Shown piece after piece: positions 8,662 to 16,118 of a stretch of 19,859 nucleotides of DNA (the first letter of the stretch is position 1; every line of letters starts with the position of its first letter). Under the pieces are notes generated by a model. The model saw only the letters and a list, made by a program, of their open reading frames with translations, was not told the DNA's origin and searched no databases. Position numbers and translations under genes: made by a program. The stretch comes from CAYUCJ01 sp049282265 (GTDB taxonomy: Bacteria > Desulfobacterota > DSM-4660 > Desulfatiglandales > Desulfatiglandaceae), in contig JBAPTR010000360.1 of assembly GCA_049282265.1 (NCBI GenBank), positions 1 to 19,859 on the forward strand, given 5' to 3'.

Positions 8662-8681
8662 GGCCCTAAACCGTCAGGGCT
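8662..8681. terminator. Weak hairpin after the hybrid kinase gene
   Basis: GCCCT (8663-8667) pairs with AGGGC (8676-8680) across an 8-base loop, 15 bases past the stop at 8647. No T-run follows on either strand, so intrinsic termination is doubtful. Confidence 0.25.
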
Positions 8682-8741
8682 ATCCCAAATCCACCGCCTA
8701 ACTTACGCTTGATGTTCTGCACCAAGCGATTTGGGGAGATT

Positions 8742-8895
8742 CCTGATCACCAGCGAGGTGTCAGATGTAAGGCGCCGCATCGTAGATCCCGCGATGTGTG
8801 CGGAAGGAGCGACGACTGAGTCGTATGAATAATACGTCGCAAGGAGGAGCGACCCAAAGGCAACGACACAGATGATGCCTTGATGGTGGATCAGG
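8742..8895. repeat. Palindromic intergenic element with near-perfect inverted ends
   Basis: The left end CCTGATCACCA (8742-8752) and the right end TGGTGGATCAGG (8884-8895) are inverted copies apart from one inserted base. The centre has another dyad, CGTAT-GAATA-ATACG (about 8822-8836), and GGAGCGAC occurs twice as a direct repeat (about 8806 and 8845). The element of about 154 bases fills the space between the converging kinase and YitT genes and stops 2 bases short of the YitT stop codon. The build resembles dispersed palindromic elements found between genes in Desulfobacterota. It encodes nothing recognisable and no transposase is nearby. Confidence 0.5.
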
Positions 8896-8897
8896 GG

Positions 8898-9788
8898 CTA
8901 CCAGCGCGGCTGGTTTCCGATACCCTGCCCCATCACCTCGAGGGTGTCCGTCACCACCACAAATGCATTCGGATCCTCCTCGCGGACGATCCGCTTGAGG
9001 CGAGGCCATTCGCGGAATGAAATGACCGCATAAAGGACCTCAATTCCCCTGCCCGAGTAACCTCCCTTTGCCGTGGTGATGGTCACCCCCCTTCTGATTC
9101 CGTACATGATAGCGTGGGATATCCGCTCCCACTGGGTGGAAATGATCAGGACCGCTTTTCTCTGGCTGAGGCCCGTCATCACGAGGTTTAAGATGTGGGC
9201 ACTGACATACATGTATATCAAGGTATAGAGCGTTTTTTCCAGAGGGAAAAGCGTGACCGCCGTACCCAGGATAATGATATTGAATCCCAGGCCCGTATTG
9301 CCCAACCGGAAGGAAAAGAGTTTCAGGAGGATGACGGAAAGGATATCCGTTCCGCCTGCCGAACCCCTGGAGCGGAGGATGATGGCCGACCCGACCCCGG
9401 AAATAATGCCTGCCAGCAGGGCGCTCAAAAGCTTATCCTGAAGCGGAAAAGAAACCTTGATAAATTGCACGGCAACCGAAAAAATGAGCATGCCGGCAAT
9501 GCTGTAGAAGAAAAACCGGGGGCCGACAAATTTCCATCCAAGAATAAAGAGGGGCACATTCAGGAGAAAATAGAGTGCCCCCAAAGGCAAAACCGGCACA
9601 AGATAGTGAATGATGAGTGCCACCCCGGTAAATCCCCCGCTCAGGAAATGAAGGGGAACCAGAATGCCGTTGACAGCCACAGCACAAAGGACGCTCCCGA
9701 CGGATATGAGCAGGAGGTTCCATGACACCTCTCTTATGGGCGTCAGAACAGATTTCAAAGTATGCTTGACAGACCGGCCTTCATCCAT
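8898..9788 (-). CDS. YitT-family membrane protein (DUF161/DUF2179)
   Basis: This 296-residue inner-membrane protein of unknown function has five or six hydrophobic segments between about residues 22 and 205. Family landmarks are GGFTGVALII (51-60) and RSRGSAGGTDILSVIL (139-154). The soluble C-terminal part (about 210-290, RKAVLIIST...GRGIEVLYAVI...DPNAFVVVTD) matches the DUF2179 domain usually attached to YitT proteins. Length and order are normal. The ATG at 9788 has only a weak GAGAG ribosome site and lies 31 bases after the stop of the small SAP-like gene, so the two are probably cotranscribed. Transport has been suggested for the family, but no substrate can be given from sequence. Confidence 0.9.
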   Translation of the reverse strand: MDEGRSVKHTLKSVLTPIREVSWNLLLISVGSVLCAVAVNGILVPLHFLSGGFTGVALIIHYLVPVLPLGALYFLLNVPLFILGWKFVGPRFFFYSIAGMLIFSVAVQFIKVSFPLQDKLLSALLAGIISGVGSAIILRSRGSAGGTDILSVILLKLFSFRLGNTGLGFNIIILGTAVTLFPLEKTLYTLIYMYVSAHILNLVMTGLSQRKAVLIISTQWERISHAIMYGIRRGVTITTAKGGYSGRGIEVLYAVISFREWPRLKRIVREEDPNAFVVVTDTLEVMGQGIGNQPRW

Positions 9789-9819
9789 TCTATTTCTCTC
9801 TTTTCGGCTTCCTTACAAA

Positions 9820-10023
9820 TCAATGGCCTGCATTCCGCAGAGCGACACAGTCAATTCGCCACAGGCATGACTCTTCCATGCACTCGGTCACCCTTTCGGT
9901 TCCGTAGCATTCGATGTTATGTTCAGCCTTCTGAATGGCACGTGTGATATCCGTTTTTTTCATCCGATAGGTATTGACACCCATTCCCTTTGCCATTTTT
10001 CTTAAGTGGTTGAAGTCCATCAT
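9820..10023 (-). CDS. Small SAP-like protein with four cysteines
   Basis: A 67-residue cytoplasmic protein. Residues 4-33 (FNHLRKMAKGMGVNTYRMKK) resemble the helix-extended-helix of SAP/Rho-N nucleic-acid-binding domains. The tail has four cysteines, C39, C48, C53 and C59, in ECYG...TEC...SCLWRIDC, which could bind a metal. I recall similar short proteins with an SAP-like start and a CLWR-x-DC ending in Desulfobacterota, but not with an assigned function. The frame is open back to 10122, but the ATG at 10023 is preferred. It follows an AGGGGG ribosome site, and the ATG at 10122 overlaps a likely -10 box. It is the first gene of a pair with the YitT-family gene. Confidence 0.8.
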   Translation of the reverse strand: MMDFNHLRKMAKGMGVNTYRMKKTDITRAIQKAEHNIECYGTERVTECMEESCLWRIDCVALRNAGH

Positions 10024-10120
10024 ATTCCCCCTTTCTGAGGTGATCTTTGTGGCCTGCAGAAAACCAACAAACCGGTGTGTTTTCCGTAAAAAAATGCCTA
10101 GAGATAACGGACCGATTTCC

Positions 10121-10148
10121 ATTATGACTAACCATTCTAATCGGTCAA
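10121..10148 (-). promoter_or_regulatory. Promoter of the SAP-like/YitT operon
   Basis: On the minus strand TTGACC (10148-10143) and CATAAT (10126-10121) are separated by 16 bases. Each matches 5 of 6 consensus positions. Transcription would start near 10114, leaving a leader of about 90 bases before the ATG at 10023. Confidence 0.5.
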
Positions 10149-10221
10149 GAAAAATGAGCCAAGTTCAAAGCGCCACATTAGTTCTGTGTGAGGCTCAAAT
10201 CAAAAACTTTCTATTTGCTGT

Positions 10222-12480
10222 CTATCCAGGCTTTTTCAATTTCTTGCAGTAGATGGCCTTGCCTTCGCCCTGGCCGTAAAAATCCTCAAGGACGGTTTCC
10301 AGGCGGTATCCGGAGCTTTCATAAAAGGCCCGGGTGCTGGCATATTGAACCCGCTGTGAGGTATCAACGTAGATCCGCTTGCCCCCGGCTGAACTGATGC
10401 GCTTTTCCACTTCTTTCACAAGACGCCGGCCAAGCCCCCTTCCCTGGAAATCCGGGGGTACGGCAATCCAATAGAGGTCGTAACTGTCCGCAGTGGCGGG
10501 AATCGGCCCGAAACAGGCATATCCCGCAAGCCGGCCATAGTGCTCAGCCATAATGAACTCGTAGCCGCTCTCCGCTCCCTTGGCCAACCCCTCGGTCGCC
10601 AGTTCCGCCGCCACGTCCACCTCGGCGGGTGAAAAAAAGCCGGTGATCTCCACCAAGCGCCGCACCCGCTCCACATCCTGCGGTTGTAGCTCATTTCGGA
10701 GCACCACCCCGTGAATCCGGTCGTTGGCGGCGTGGTGGCTGTCGGCCCATTGCATATTGCCCTCGGTCAGGCCGCGAAAAAAGGCCATGGCGTTGTGGCC
10801 CAGGGTCCTGGTGCGATATCCCCCTTCCTGGATGATCACTGTGGGCAGCCCCATGGCCCCGATCATCTTTCCATTCTTCATGAAATCCTTGGCCGTCAGG
10901 AACCAGGTGCCGGTCGGGTCCGCTTTGGCCGGATCCAAGCCAAAGGCCACCACCAGAAACTGCGGTACGAATTCCTCAATTCTTCGGATGGCACGAACCA
11001 GGGTCTTGCGGAACTTTTCGCCGTCCACGGCCTCGGGCAGTGGCAGGTTCAAGTTGAAGCCCTCCCCGTCCCCTTCCCCGCGTTCCTCCTCGAAACCGCT
11101 GAAATAGGGGTAGGCAAAGCTGGGGTGGCCGTGGATGGAGACAGTCAGTACATCCGACCGTCCGTAAAAGATGTCCTGTTCACCGTTTCCGTGATGGTAG
11201 TCAATGTCAAGGATGGCCACTTTGCCGTATGAACACAAGTACTGAGTGGCGATGGCGCTATTGTTGAAGTAGCAAAACCCGCCAAAAGACCGGCGCTCCG
11301 CGTGGTGGCCGGGGGGCCGGATCAGGGCGTAGGCGATGCGTTGCCCGTCCAGGACCTCTCTTGCCGCGGTCAGGGCACAATCCACGCCCCGCCGGGCGGC
11401 CGGGTAGGCGTTTGCGTTGATCGGTGTAAACGTGTCGATGCAGTAATAACCCGACAATACCGATGCCTCCTTGGGGAGGCGCGTTTTGTTCCGGATAGGG
11501 AAGATATAGGGATAGAGTGCCTTGTCGGCAGGTACATCGGCGCAGGCCTTCTTGAGATAGTGAACAAAATCGGGATCGTGAACTGCGTAGAGATGCCTGT
11601 CGGGAAACGTCCGAGGGCTGATGCGGGCAAACAGACCGCTGGGCTCCAGGGATTCCAGGATACTCTTGATGCGCACGGGTGACTCCACGTAGCCCCGTTC
11701 GTGGACGTGATGGATGTCGTGCTTGTCGTTGACGACAAGGGCGATCTGTTCTGCCTGGCGGCCTTCGACCTCTGTTTTGACTGCTTCCGGTTTGACATAG
11801 CGAAACGGCCGCAACCTTACCGGGTCCTCTTGAAAACCGGCGATCACTTTCTCCACATAGTCGGCCGGGCAATAATCCGCATACTTTCGTTCCAAAATGG
11901 CCCGGGCGACCTTCCTTGCAAAACGGTTTCGGAGTGGTGCCTGGTTGTCAAGTCCGTCATAGACCAGGTGCGGCATGCAGGTGTCATCCGGTGATACGGA
12001 CGACTCATAGGCGGTCCCCACGATGGGACGGGCTCCATATTGCTCGTAAAAACGCAAACGTGCCCTGTTTTCCTTCAGCAACGCCTCATCCGGACAATTT
12101 TCAGCGTCATCGGGGAGACACTCGAAAAAAAGCCCTTTGGCCTCAAGGGCCTTGGCTTCCCGGCGGACGCGTTCATAGAGGGCACCGCCGACGCCACTGC
12201 TCCTGCTGGCCGCCGTTGCGATCCAGTCCAGATAGACAAACCGGATATCAGGTTCATGAAGGATGGTGGCGAATCCCCGCACCCTGCCTTTTATGCTTTC
12301 GGCCACGAAAAGGATCATACGAAACCGCTGTTTGAACGGATTCCTCAGTTTTTCGCCGATCAGCTCGATGTCATCTTCACGCACCGAAGTGAAGCGGCTG
12401 CGAAGGATCTGTTTGACCTGATCCAGGGTGCCTTTGTTCACGGGAATCACGTCATCATAGATGCGTCGTATGTGAAGCAT
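10222..12480 (-). CDS. GNAT acetyltransferase - HDAC-type deacetylase - GNAT acetyltransferase fusion
   Basis: A 752-residue protein with three catalytic parts. Residues about 1-190 form a GNAT fold with acetyl-CoA motif R93-S-S-G-V-G-G99. Residues about 245-575 form an arginase/deacetylase fold of the acetylpolyamine amidohydrolase and class II HDAC type. The active site is complete: RPPGHH (H392, H393), zinc ligands in DIDYHH (D427, H429), FGLD (D516) and catalytic EGGY (Y555). Residues about 590-752 form a second GNAT with Q-G-R-G-L-G at 679-684. The frame opens at ATG 12501, but ATG 12480 is preferred because AGGAG lies 8 bases before it and inside the longer version. It is the last gene of the kamA/ATP-grasp run, 155 bases from its neighbour. 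It may acetylate and deacetylate the amino group of a small molecule made by that cluster. A protein substrate is the alternative. Confidence 0.9.
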   Translation of the reverse strand: MLHIRRIYDDVIPVNKGTLDQVKQILRSRFTSVREDDIELIGEKLRNPFKQRFRMILFVAESIKGRVRGFATILHEPDIRFVYLDWIATAASRSSGVGGALYERVRREAKALEAKGLFFECLPDDAENCPDEALLKENRARLRFYEQYGARPIVGTAYESSVSPDDTCMPHLVYDGLDNQAPLRNRFARKVARAILERKYADYCPADYVEKVIAGFQEDPVRLRPFRYVKPEAVKTEVEGRQAEQIALVVNDKHDIHHVHERGYVESPVRIKSILESLEPSGLFARISPRTFPDRHLYAVHDPDFVHYLKKACADVPADKALYPYIFPIRNKTRLPKEASVLSGYYCIDTFTPINANAYPAARRGVDCALTAAREVLDGQRIAYALIRPPGHHAERRSFGGFCYFNNSAIATQYLCSYGKVAILDIDYHHGNGEQDIFYGRSDVLTVSIHGHPSFAYPYFSGFEEERGEGDGEGFNLNLPLPEAVDGEKFRKTLVRAIRRIEEFVPQFLVVAFGLDPAKADPTGTWFLTAKDFMKNGKMIGAMGLPTVIIQEGGYRTRTLGHNAMAFFRGLTEGNMQWADSHHAANDRIHGVVLRNELQPQDVERVRRLVEITGFFSPAEVDVAAELATEGLAKGAESGYEFIMAEHYGRLAGYACFGPIPATADSYDLYWIAVPPDFQGRGLGRRLVKEVEKRISSAGGKRIYVDTSQRVQYASTRAFYESSGYRLETVLEDFYGQGEGKAIYCKKLKKPG

Positions 12481-12550
12481 GTTGCACACTCCTGGTTGCA
12501 ATAATTTTCCGACAATTCATCACTGATAAAACCTTAAAAACCACATCCCA

Positions 12551-12619
12551 GACTTCCAACTAAGTCGTCTCATCCGAGGAGTTCAAGGAAGCGGACCTGA
12601 GGGTCTTTTTCAGGTTCGG
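12551..12619 (+). repeat. Short dispersed repeat, copy B (frame broken by a stop)
   Basis: This copy shares 22 of 23 bases (12551-12573) and 16 of 16 bases (12596-12611) with copy A at 103-163, with identical internal spacing. Read in the same frame it gives QTSN, a TAA stop, VVSSEEFKEADLRVFFRF. The end folds: CCTGA (12596-12600) pairs with TCAGG (12610-12614), and the stem can be extended outward with mismatches. It lies in the 155-base gap between the second ATP-grasp gene and the acetyltransferase/deacetylase gene. Confidence 0.75.
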
Positions 12620-12635
12620 AAACACGGTCTCTATT

Positions 12636-13643
12636 CTACCCCAAGGAGACAGCCTGCACATCTCCTATGATCCGGCGCACTGCTTCCGTAAAAGGCACCC
12701 CGGCTTGTGCCAGGGCCGCGGAATATCCCGCATCGCGCGCAAGGCAGGGATTGGCGTTCACTTCCAGCACCCAGGGTCGGCCCTCGGCATCCACGCGAAA
12801 ATCCACCCTGGCATATCCCCCGAGGCCGAACGTTTCCCAGCAGCGTCCGGCCAACAATGCGAGGGCGTCCAGCAACGTCTGATCAGCCGGGGGAAAGTCA
12901 AACCTGCGCACCGTGTGCTCATACTCGAAGGTGCCCTTTTCCCACTTGGCTGCATAGTTCACGATACGGGGTTTGTCGACCCCATATTCTTCAAATACGA
13001 TTTCCGCCGGGGGCATCATCTGGACTCCCACTTCTTTCGCCAGCAGCGTCAAATTGAACTCCCTTCCGTCTATGAACCGCTCGGCGAAACAGGAACCGCC
13101 CAGTTGAGGCGCCCTCCCGGCCAGCAGGGAAAAGGCCTTTTCGGGAGTCGCCCCTCGCACCAGACTTTGGTCATCCAGGCCTATGGAGGCATGCTCCCAG
13201 ACGGATTTGATGATCCACGTGCACGCCGGTTCGCAGCTCCCGGAGGTCTGCAGAGAGGCTTCCGGATAGGGACCAACCCAGGCAGGCGTTGGAATACCGG
13301 ATACCGCCATCCGCTTCTTGGCCATGACCTTGTTAGAGGTGATAAGCATCGCCTCAGCGCCTGCGCCCGTATAGGGAACCCCCATGGCTTCCAGGCAGTA
13401 GGGAAGAAGGTGAATCAGCCGACCCTTGCCTTCCAGGGACTCCACCAGATTGAAGACCAGGTCCACCTTCCAGGCGGTCAACCTGTCCATGACGCCCGCC
13501 AGATCAAGGCTGCACGGAAAACATTCGGCCGTGTGGCCCAGGGCGGTGACGGCGTCCTGCACGGCCCGGGCCTGGTCCCGAACATCCAGGCCGTCCGGCC
13601 CATCCCGGGGGCCCACACCATCATGGACGATTGCGACACGCAT
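12636..13643 (-). CDS. D-Ala-D-Ala-ligase-like ATP-grasp enzyme (second of the pair)
   Basis: This 335-residue enzyme of the D-alanine-D-alanine ligase branch of the ATP-grasp superfamily forms an amide or peptide bond by way of an acyl phosphate. Visible parts are the N-terminal MRVAIVHDG strand, DLVFNLVESLEGKGR at 61-75, the ATP-lid region IIKSVWEHASIGLDD at 144-158 and the metal-binding end RVDFRVDAEGRPWVLEVNANP with E294 and N296. The residues that hold D-Ala in true ligases are not conserved here (DAGYSAAL after the E-x-N motif), so peptidoglycan synthesis is unlikely. The frame is open much further upstream, but ATG 13643 is chosen: it overlaps the stop of the upstream ligase by one base (TGATG) and has GGGGAG before it. 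This implies tight translational coupling and perhaps a joint complex. Confidence 0.88.
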   Translation of the reverse strand: MRVAIVHDGVGPRDGPDGLDVRDQARAVQDAVTALGHTAECFPCSLDLAGVMDRLTAWKVDLVFNLVESLEGKGRLIHLLPYCLEAMGVPYTGAGAEAMLITSNKVMAKKRMAVSGIPTPAWVGPYPEASLQTSGSCEPACTWIIKSVWEHASIGLDDQSLVRGATPEKAFSLLAGRAPQLGGSCFAERFIDGREFNLTLLAKEVGVQMMPPAEIVFEEYGVDKPRIVNYAAKWEKGTFEYEHTVRRFDFPPADQTLLDALALLAGRCWETFGLGGYARVDFRVDAEGRPWVLEVNANPCLARDAGYSAALAQAGVPFTEAVRRIIGDVQAVSLG

Positions 13644-14644
13644 CAGACAGGCTCCCCGATCCGGAGGGCTGCGGATGCCACGATTCGCTCGATCAGTTTT
13701 ACGTAAGGCACCCCGAGATGGTTGCAGATAATGGGCAGGTCCGAATGCACCGGATGGATACCGGCCAGGGGGTTGACCTCCATGAACAACGGCTGCCCGC
13801 CGGGATCGCACCGCAGATCGATCCGGCCCGCATCGCGACACCCCAGAACACGCCATGCAGCCAGCGCAATCCGCTCCGCCTCCGCCACCACCGGATCGTC
13901 TCCCGGCCATAAGAGTTCATAGGAGACCCTATCCACGTACTGGGCCTTGTTCAAATAAGAATAGACACCTGCCTCGGCCGATTCCCGGAGGTGCACCTCG
14001 ATAGTGCCCAATGCCATGGCAAGGCTGCCGGTGCCCACGATGCCCACCGTGAATTCACGGCCGGGGAGGTAGGGTTCAATCAGGACCGGTTGCCGAAAGG
14101 CTTCAATCAACCGGCTGCATGCCGAAGGCAAACGTGTCCTGTCTCGAATGATGGAGGCCGGCGTGACCCCCTTGCCGGTCCCCTCCGCCACGGGCTTGAT
14201 GAAGAATGGAGGAGGGAAGGCCACCGCAGCTGTATCTTCCAGGCATTCAGCGACCACGACGAAGTCCGAGGTGGGTATGCCGGCATCCCGGATAACCCGC
14301 TTGGTCATCCCCTTGTGGAGGGTCAGGCTCATAATCAGGGGGTCCGAAAAGGTGTAGGGAATCCGGTACAGGTCCAGAAGGGCCGGCACCTGGGCCTCCC
14401 GCCCGATGCCGTGCAACCCTTCGGCAATGTTGAACACCAGGTCCCAGCGCCTGCCGGCGGCGAGGGCAGCGACAAGCTGTTTGGCGTTGCCGATCCTCTC
14501 GGTGACATGCCCCAGGGAACTGAGGGCCTCTTCGATCGCTGCCACGGTATCCTCGCGGTCGAATTCGGCGGTGTCCAATTCCGAGTAGCCCTGGTTCAGG
14601 TATTCAGAGCGCAGGTCATAGGTCAAACCGATCTTTATTTTCAT
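13643..14644 (-). CDS. D-Ala-D-Ala-ligase-like ATP-grasp enzyme (first of the pair)
   Basis: This 333-residue ATP-grasp amide ligase is distantly similar to the next gene product. It has DLVFNIAEGLHGIGREAQ at 68-85, the glycine-rich ATP loop FIKPVAEGTGKGV at 148-160, and RIDLRCD followed by FMEVNPLAGI (E289 and N291 for metal binding). The stretch after E-x-N reads HPVHSDLP rather than the D-Ala ligase form, which points to another substrate. The ATG at 14644 has an AAGGA site 8 bases upstream. It lies 151 bases after kamA, with a possible weak terminator in between, and overlaps the second ligase by one base. With a lysine aminomutase upstream, it could join beta-lysine to another amino acid. 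That is inference. Confidence 0.88.
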   Translation of the reverse strand: MKIKIGLTYDLRSEYLNQGYSELDTAEFDREDTVAAIEEALSSLGHVTERIGNAKQLVAALAAGRRWDLVFNIAEGLHGIGREAQVPALLDLYRIPYTFSDPLIMSLTLHKGMTKRVIRDAGIPTSDFVVVAECLEDTAAVAFPPPFFIKPVAEGTGKGVTPASIIRDRTRLPSACSRLIEAFRQPVLIEPYLPGREFTVGIVGTGSLAMALGTIEVHLRESAEAGVYSYLNKAQYVDRVSYELLWPGDDPVVAEAERIALAAWRVLGCRDAGRIDLRCDPGGQPLFMEVNPLAGIHPVHSDLPIICNHLGVPYVKLIERIVASAALRIGEPV

Positions 14645-14738
14645 TGGAGATCCTTCATTTTACAAGATCCACTGTTCTTCCCTTCAGTGAACATTCCTAA
14701 ACATTGCAGGGGGGGCTCACAACGGACCTCCCCGGTTG

Positions 14739-14756
14739 AAAAAAACGGGGACCCGT
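14739..14756 (-). terminator. Possible weak intrinsic terminator or attenuator after kamA
   Basis: On the minus strand ACGGGTCCCCGT (14756-14745) can form a 4-bp stem with a 4-base loop, followed by seven T residues (14745-14739). It lies about 40 bases past the kamA stop and 95 bases before the next gene. The stem is short, so partial read-through into the ATP-grasp genes is expected. Confidence 0.35.
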
Positions 14757-14795
14757 GAACTCTGCATCACGATCCCCGAGACCTCAGCAAAACGA

Positions 14796-16118
14796 TCAGC
14801 AGTATTCCGGCAATAGGCAATCCGGATAGCGGTAAAGGTTCTTTTCATAGTTCCGCAAAAGGAGTGCGCCGTCTTCCCGGCCTACGATATATTCGGGTGT
14901 CAGGGGGATCTTGCCGCCGCCCCCGGGGGCGTCTATCACGTATGTCGGCACGGCATACCCGCTTGTGAACCCGCGCAGACCCTGAATGATTTCGAGGCCC
15001 TTGGCCACGGGTGTCCGAAAATGGGCCGACCCTGTGATGGGGTCACACTGGTAAAGGTAGTAAGGCTTGACACGCATTTGCATCAATTGGTGCATCAGGG
15101 TGCGCATGGTCTCCACATTGTCATTAATACCCTTGAGCAGCACCGTTTGCGAACCGAGCGGGATACCGGCATCGGCAAGCATGGCGCAGGCCCGGTAAGC
15201 CTCGGGGGTGCATTCGTCCGGATGGGTGAAATGGAGACTCATCCATAGCGGATGGTATTGCCGTAACATGCGCACAAGCTTCGGGGTGATGCGCTGTGGC
15301 AGGACCGCCGGCACCTTGGTACCGATTCTAATGATCTCCACGTGAGGGATCTGCCGCAACCGGGACAGGATCCACGAGAGCCTCTCCTCGCCGATCAGCA
15401 ACGGATCCCCGCCCGACAGCAGCACATCGCGTACCGAAGGGGTCTTCCGGATGTAATCAAAGGCGTTCTCAAGCCGTGACCGGCTGGGATGAAGACCTCC
15501 CCGGCCCACCATACGCGAGCGCGTGCAATAGCGGCAATAGGTTGAGCAGAAATCCGACAGTAACAGGAGTACCCGGTCAGGGTACCGATGGACCAATCCA
15601 GGCACCGGGCTCTGGGATTCCTCGTCCAGGGGGTCGTCCGCCTCCCCGAGGCCTCTGATCGTCTCCTGCAGGGTCGGCACCACGGTGCGGCGCAGCGGTT
15701 GATAAGGATTATCCGGGGACAAGAGGCTCATGTAATAGGGGGTGATGGCCAGGGGCAAACTGCCGGCCGACCGGGTCATGGCCGATCGCTCATCCTCTGA
15801 AAGCACGAGCATTTGCTCAAGTTGGGGCACACTCCGGATGCGATGGCCCACCTGCCACCGCCAGTCGTTCCACAGTTTGGACGGAACGGCCGGATAAAAC
15901 CGTTTTCTGAAGGCACGTACCACCGGGCTGAAAGACCTGGTACGTGGAAAAGGAAATGGGACGATGCATGGGCTGGACTTGGTGTGAACCTGGGGGGATG
16001 AAAAAGGCGAGGCGGCGCAAAGGTCGAGCAAGGGGTCGGGAGGTTCGTCCGACTCCTCTTCAACGGTGCTGGGAGGTTTTTTTATCAACTGGTCATTGAG
16101 CCACATCGAATTTTGCAT
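14796..16118 (-). CDS. kamA: KamA-type radical SAM aminomutase, probably lysine 2,3-aminomutase
   Basis: A 440-residue radical SAM and PLP enzyme. The cluster motif CSTYCRYC supplies C191, C195 and C198 for the [4Fe-4S] cluster. GGGGKIP supplies K403, matching the PLP lysine (K337 in the Clostridium enzyme). D359 (QCDPITG) and D396 (VIDAPGGGG) sit 37 residues apart, like D293 and D330 that bind the lysine side-chain amine in Clostridium. The glutamate enzyme has other residues there. This favours conversion of L-lysine to beta-lysine. The first 60 residues are a Pro/Ser-rich extension, and the cysteine-rich zinc end of the Clostridium protein is reduced to two cysteines. The frame opens at ATG 16127, but ATG 16118 is preferred with AGGAG 8 bases before it. 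It heads the ATP-grasp and acetyltransferase/deacetylase run. Confidence 0.88.
   Translation of the reverse strand: MQNSMWLNDQLIKKPPSTVEEESDEPPDPLLDLCAASPFSSPQVHTKSSPCIVPFPFPRTRSFSPVVRAFRKRFYPAVPSKLWNDWRWQVGHRIRSVPQLEQMLVLSEDERSAMTRSAGSLPLAITPYYMSLLSPDNPYQPLRRTVVPTLQETIRGLGEADDPLDEESQSPVPGLVHRYPDRVLLLLSDFCSTYCRYCTRSRMVGRGGLHPSRSRLENAFDYIRKTPSVRDVLLSGGDPLLIGEERLSWILSRLRQIPHVEIIRIGTKVPAVLPQRITPKLVRMLRQYHPLWMSLHFTHPDECTPEAYRACAMLADAGIPLGSQTVLLKGINDNVETMRTLMHQLMQMRVKPYYLYQCDPITGSAHFRTPVAKGLEIIQGLRGFTSGYAVPTYVIDAPGGGGKIPLTPEYIVGREDGALLLRNYEKNLYRYPDCLLPEYC

Noticed and set aside
8761..9009. Minus-strand open frame of 82 codons across the YitT end
   Set aside because: It runs through the palindromic element and overlaps the real YitT frame; it has no family support.
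12636..13643. Annotation of the ATP-grasp pair as peptidoglycan D-Ala-D-Ala ligases
   Set aside because: The D-Ala-contacting residues after the E-x-N motif differ in both proteins and no cell-wall genes are nearby.
12705..13706. Long plus-strand open frame of 333 codons
   Set aside because: It lies opposite the two ATP-grasp genes, which have clear motifs on the minus strand. The frame is an effect of GC-rich codon use and shows no family motif or ribosome site.
13991..14758. Plus-strand open frame of 255 codons
   Set aside because: It is antisense to the first ATP-grasp gene and has no domain signs.
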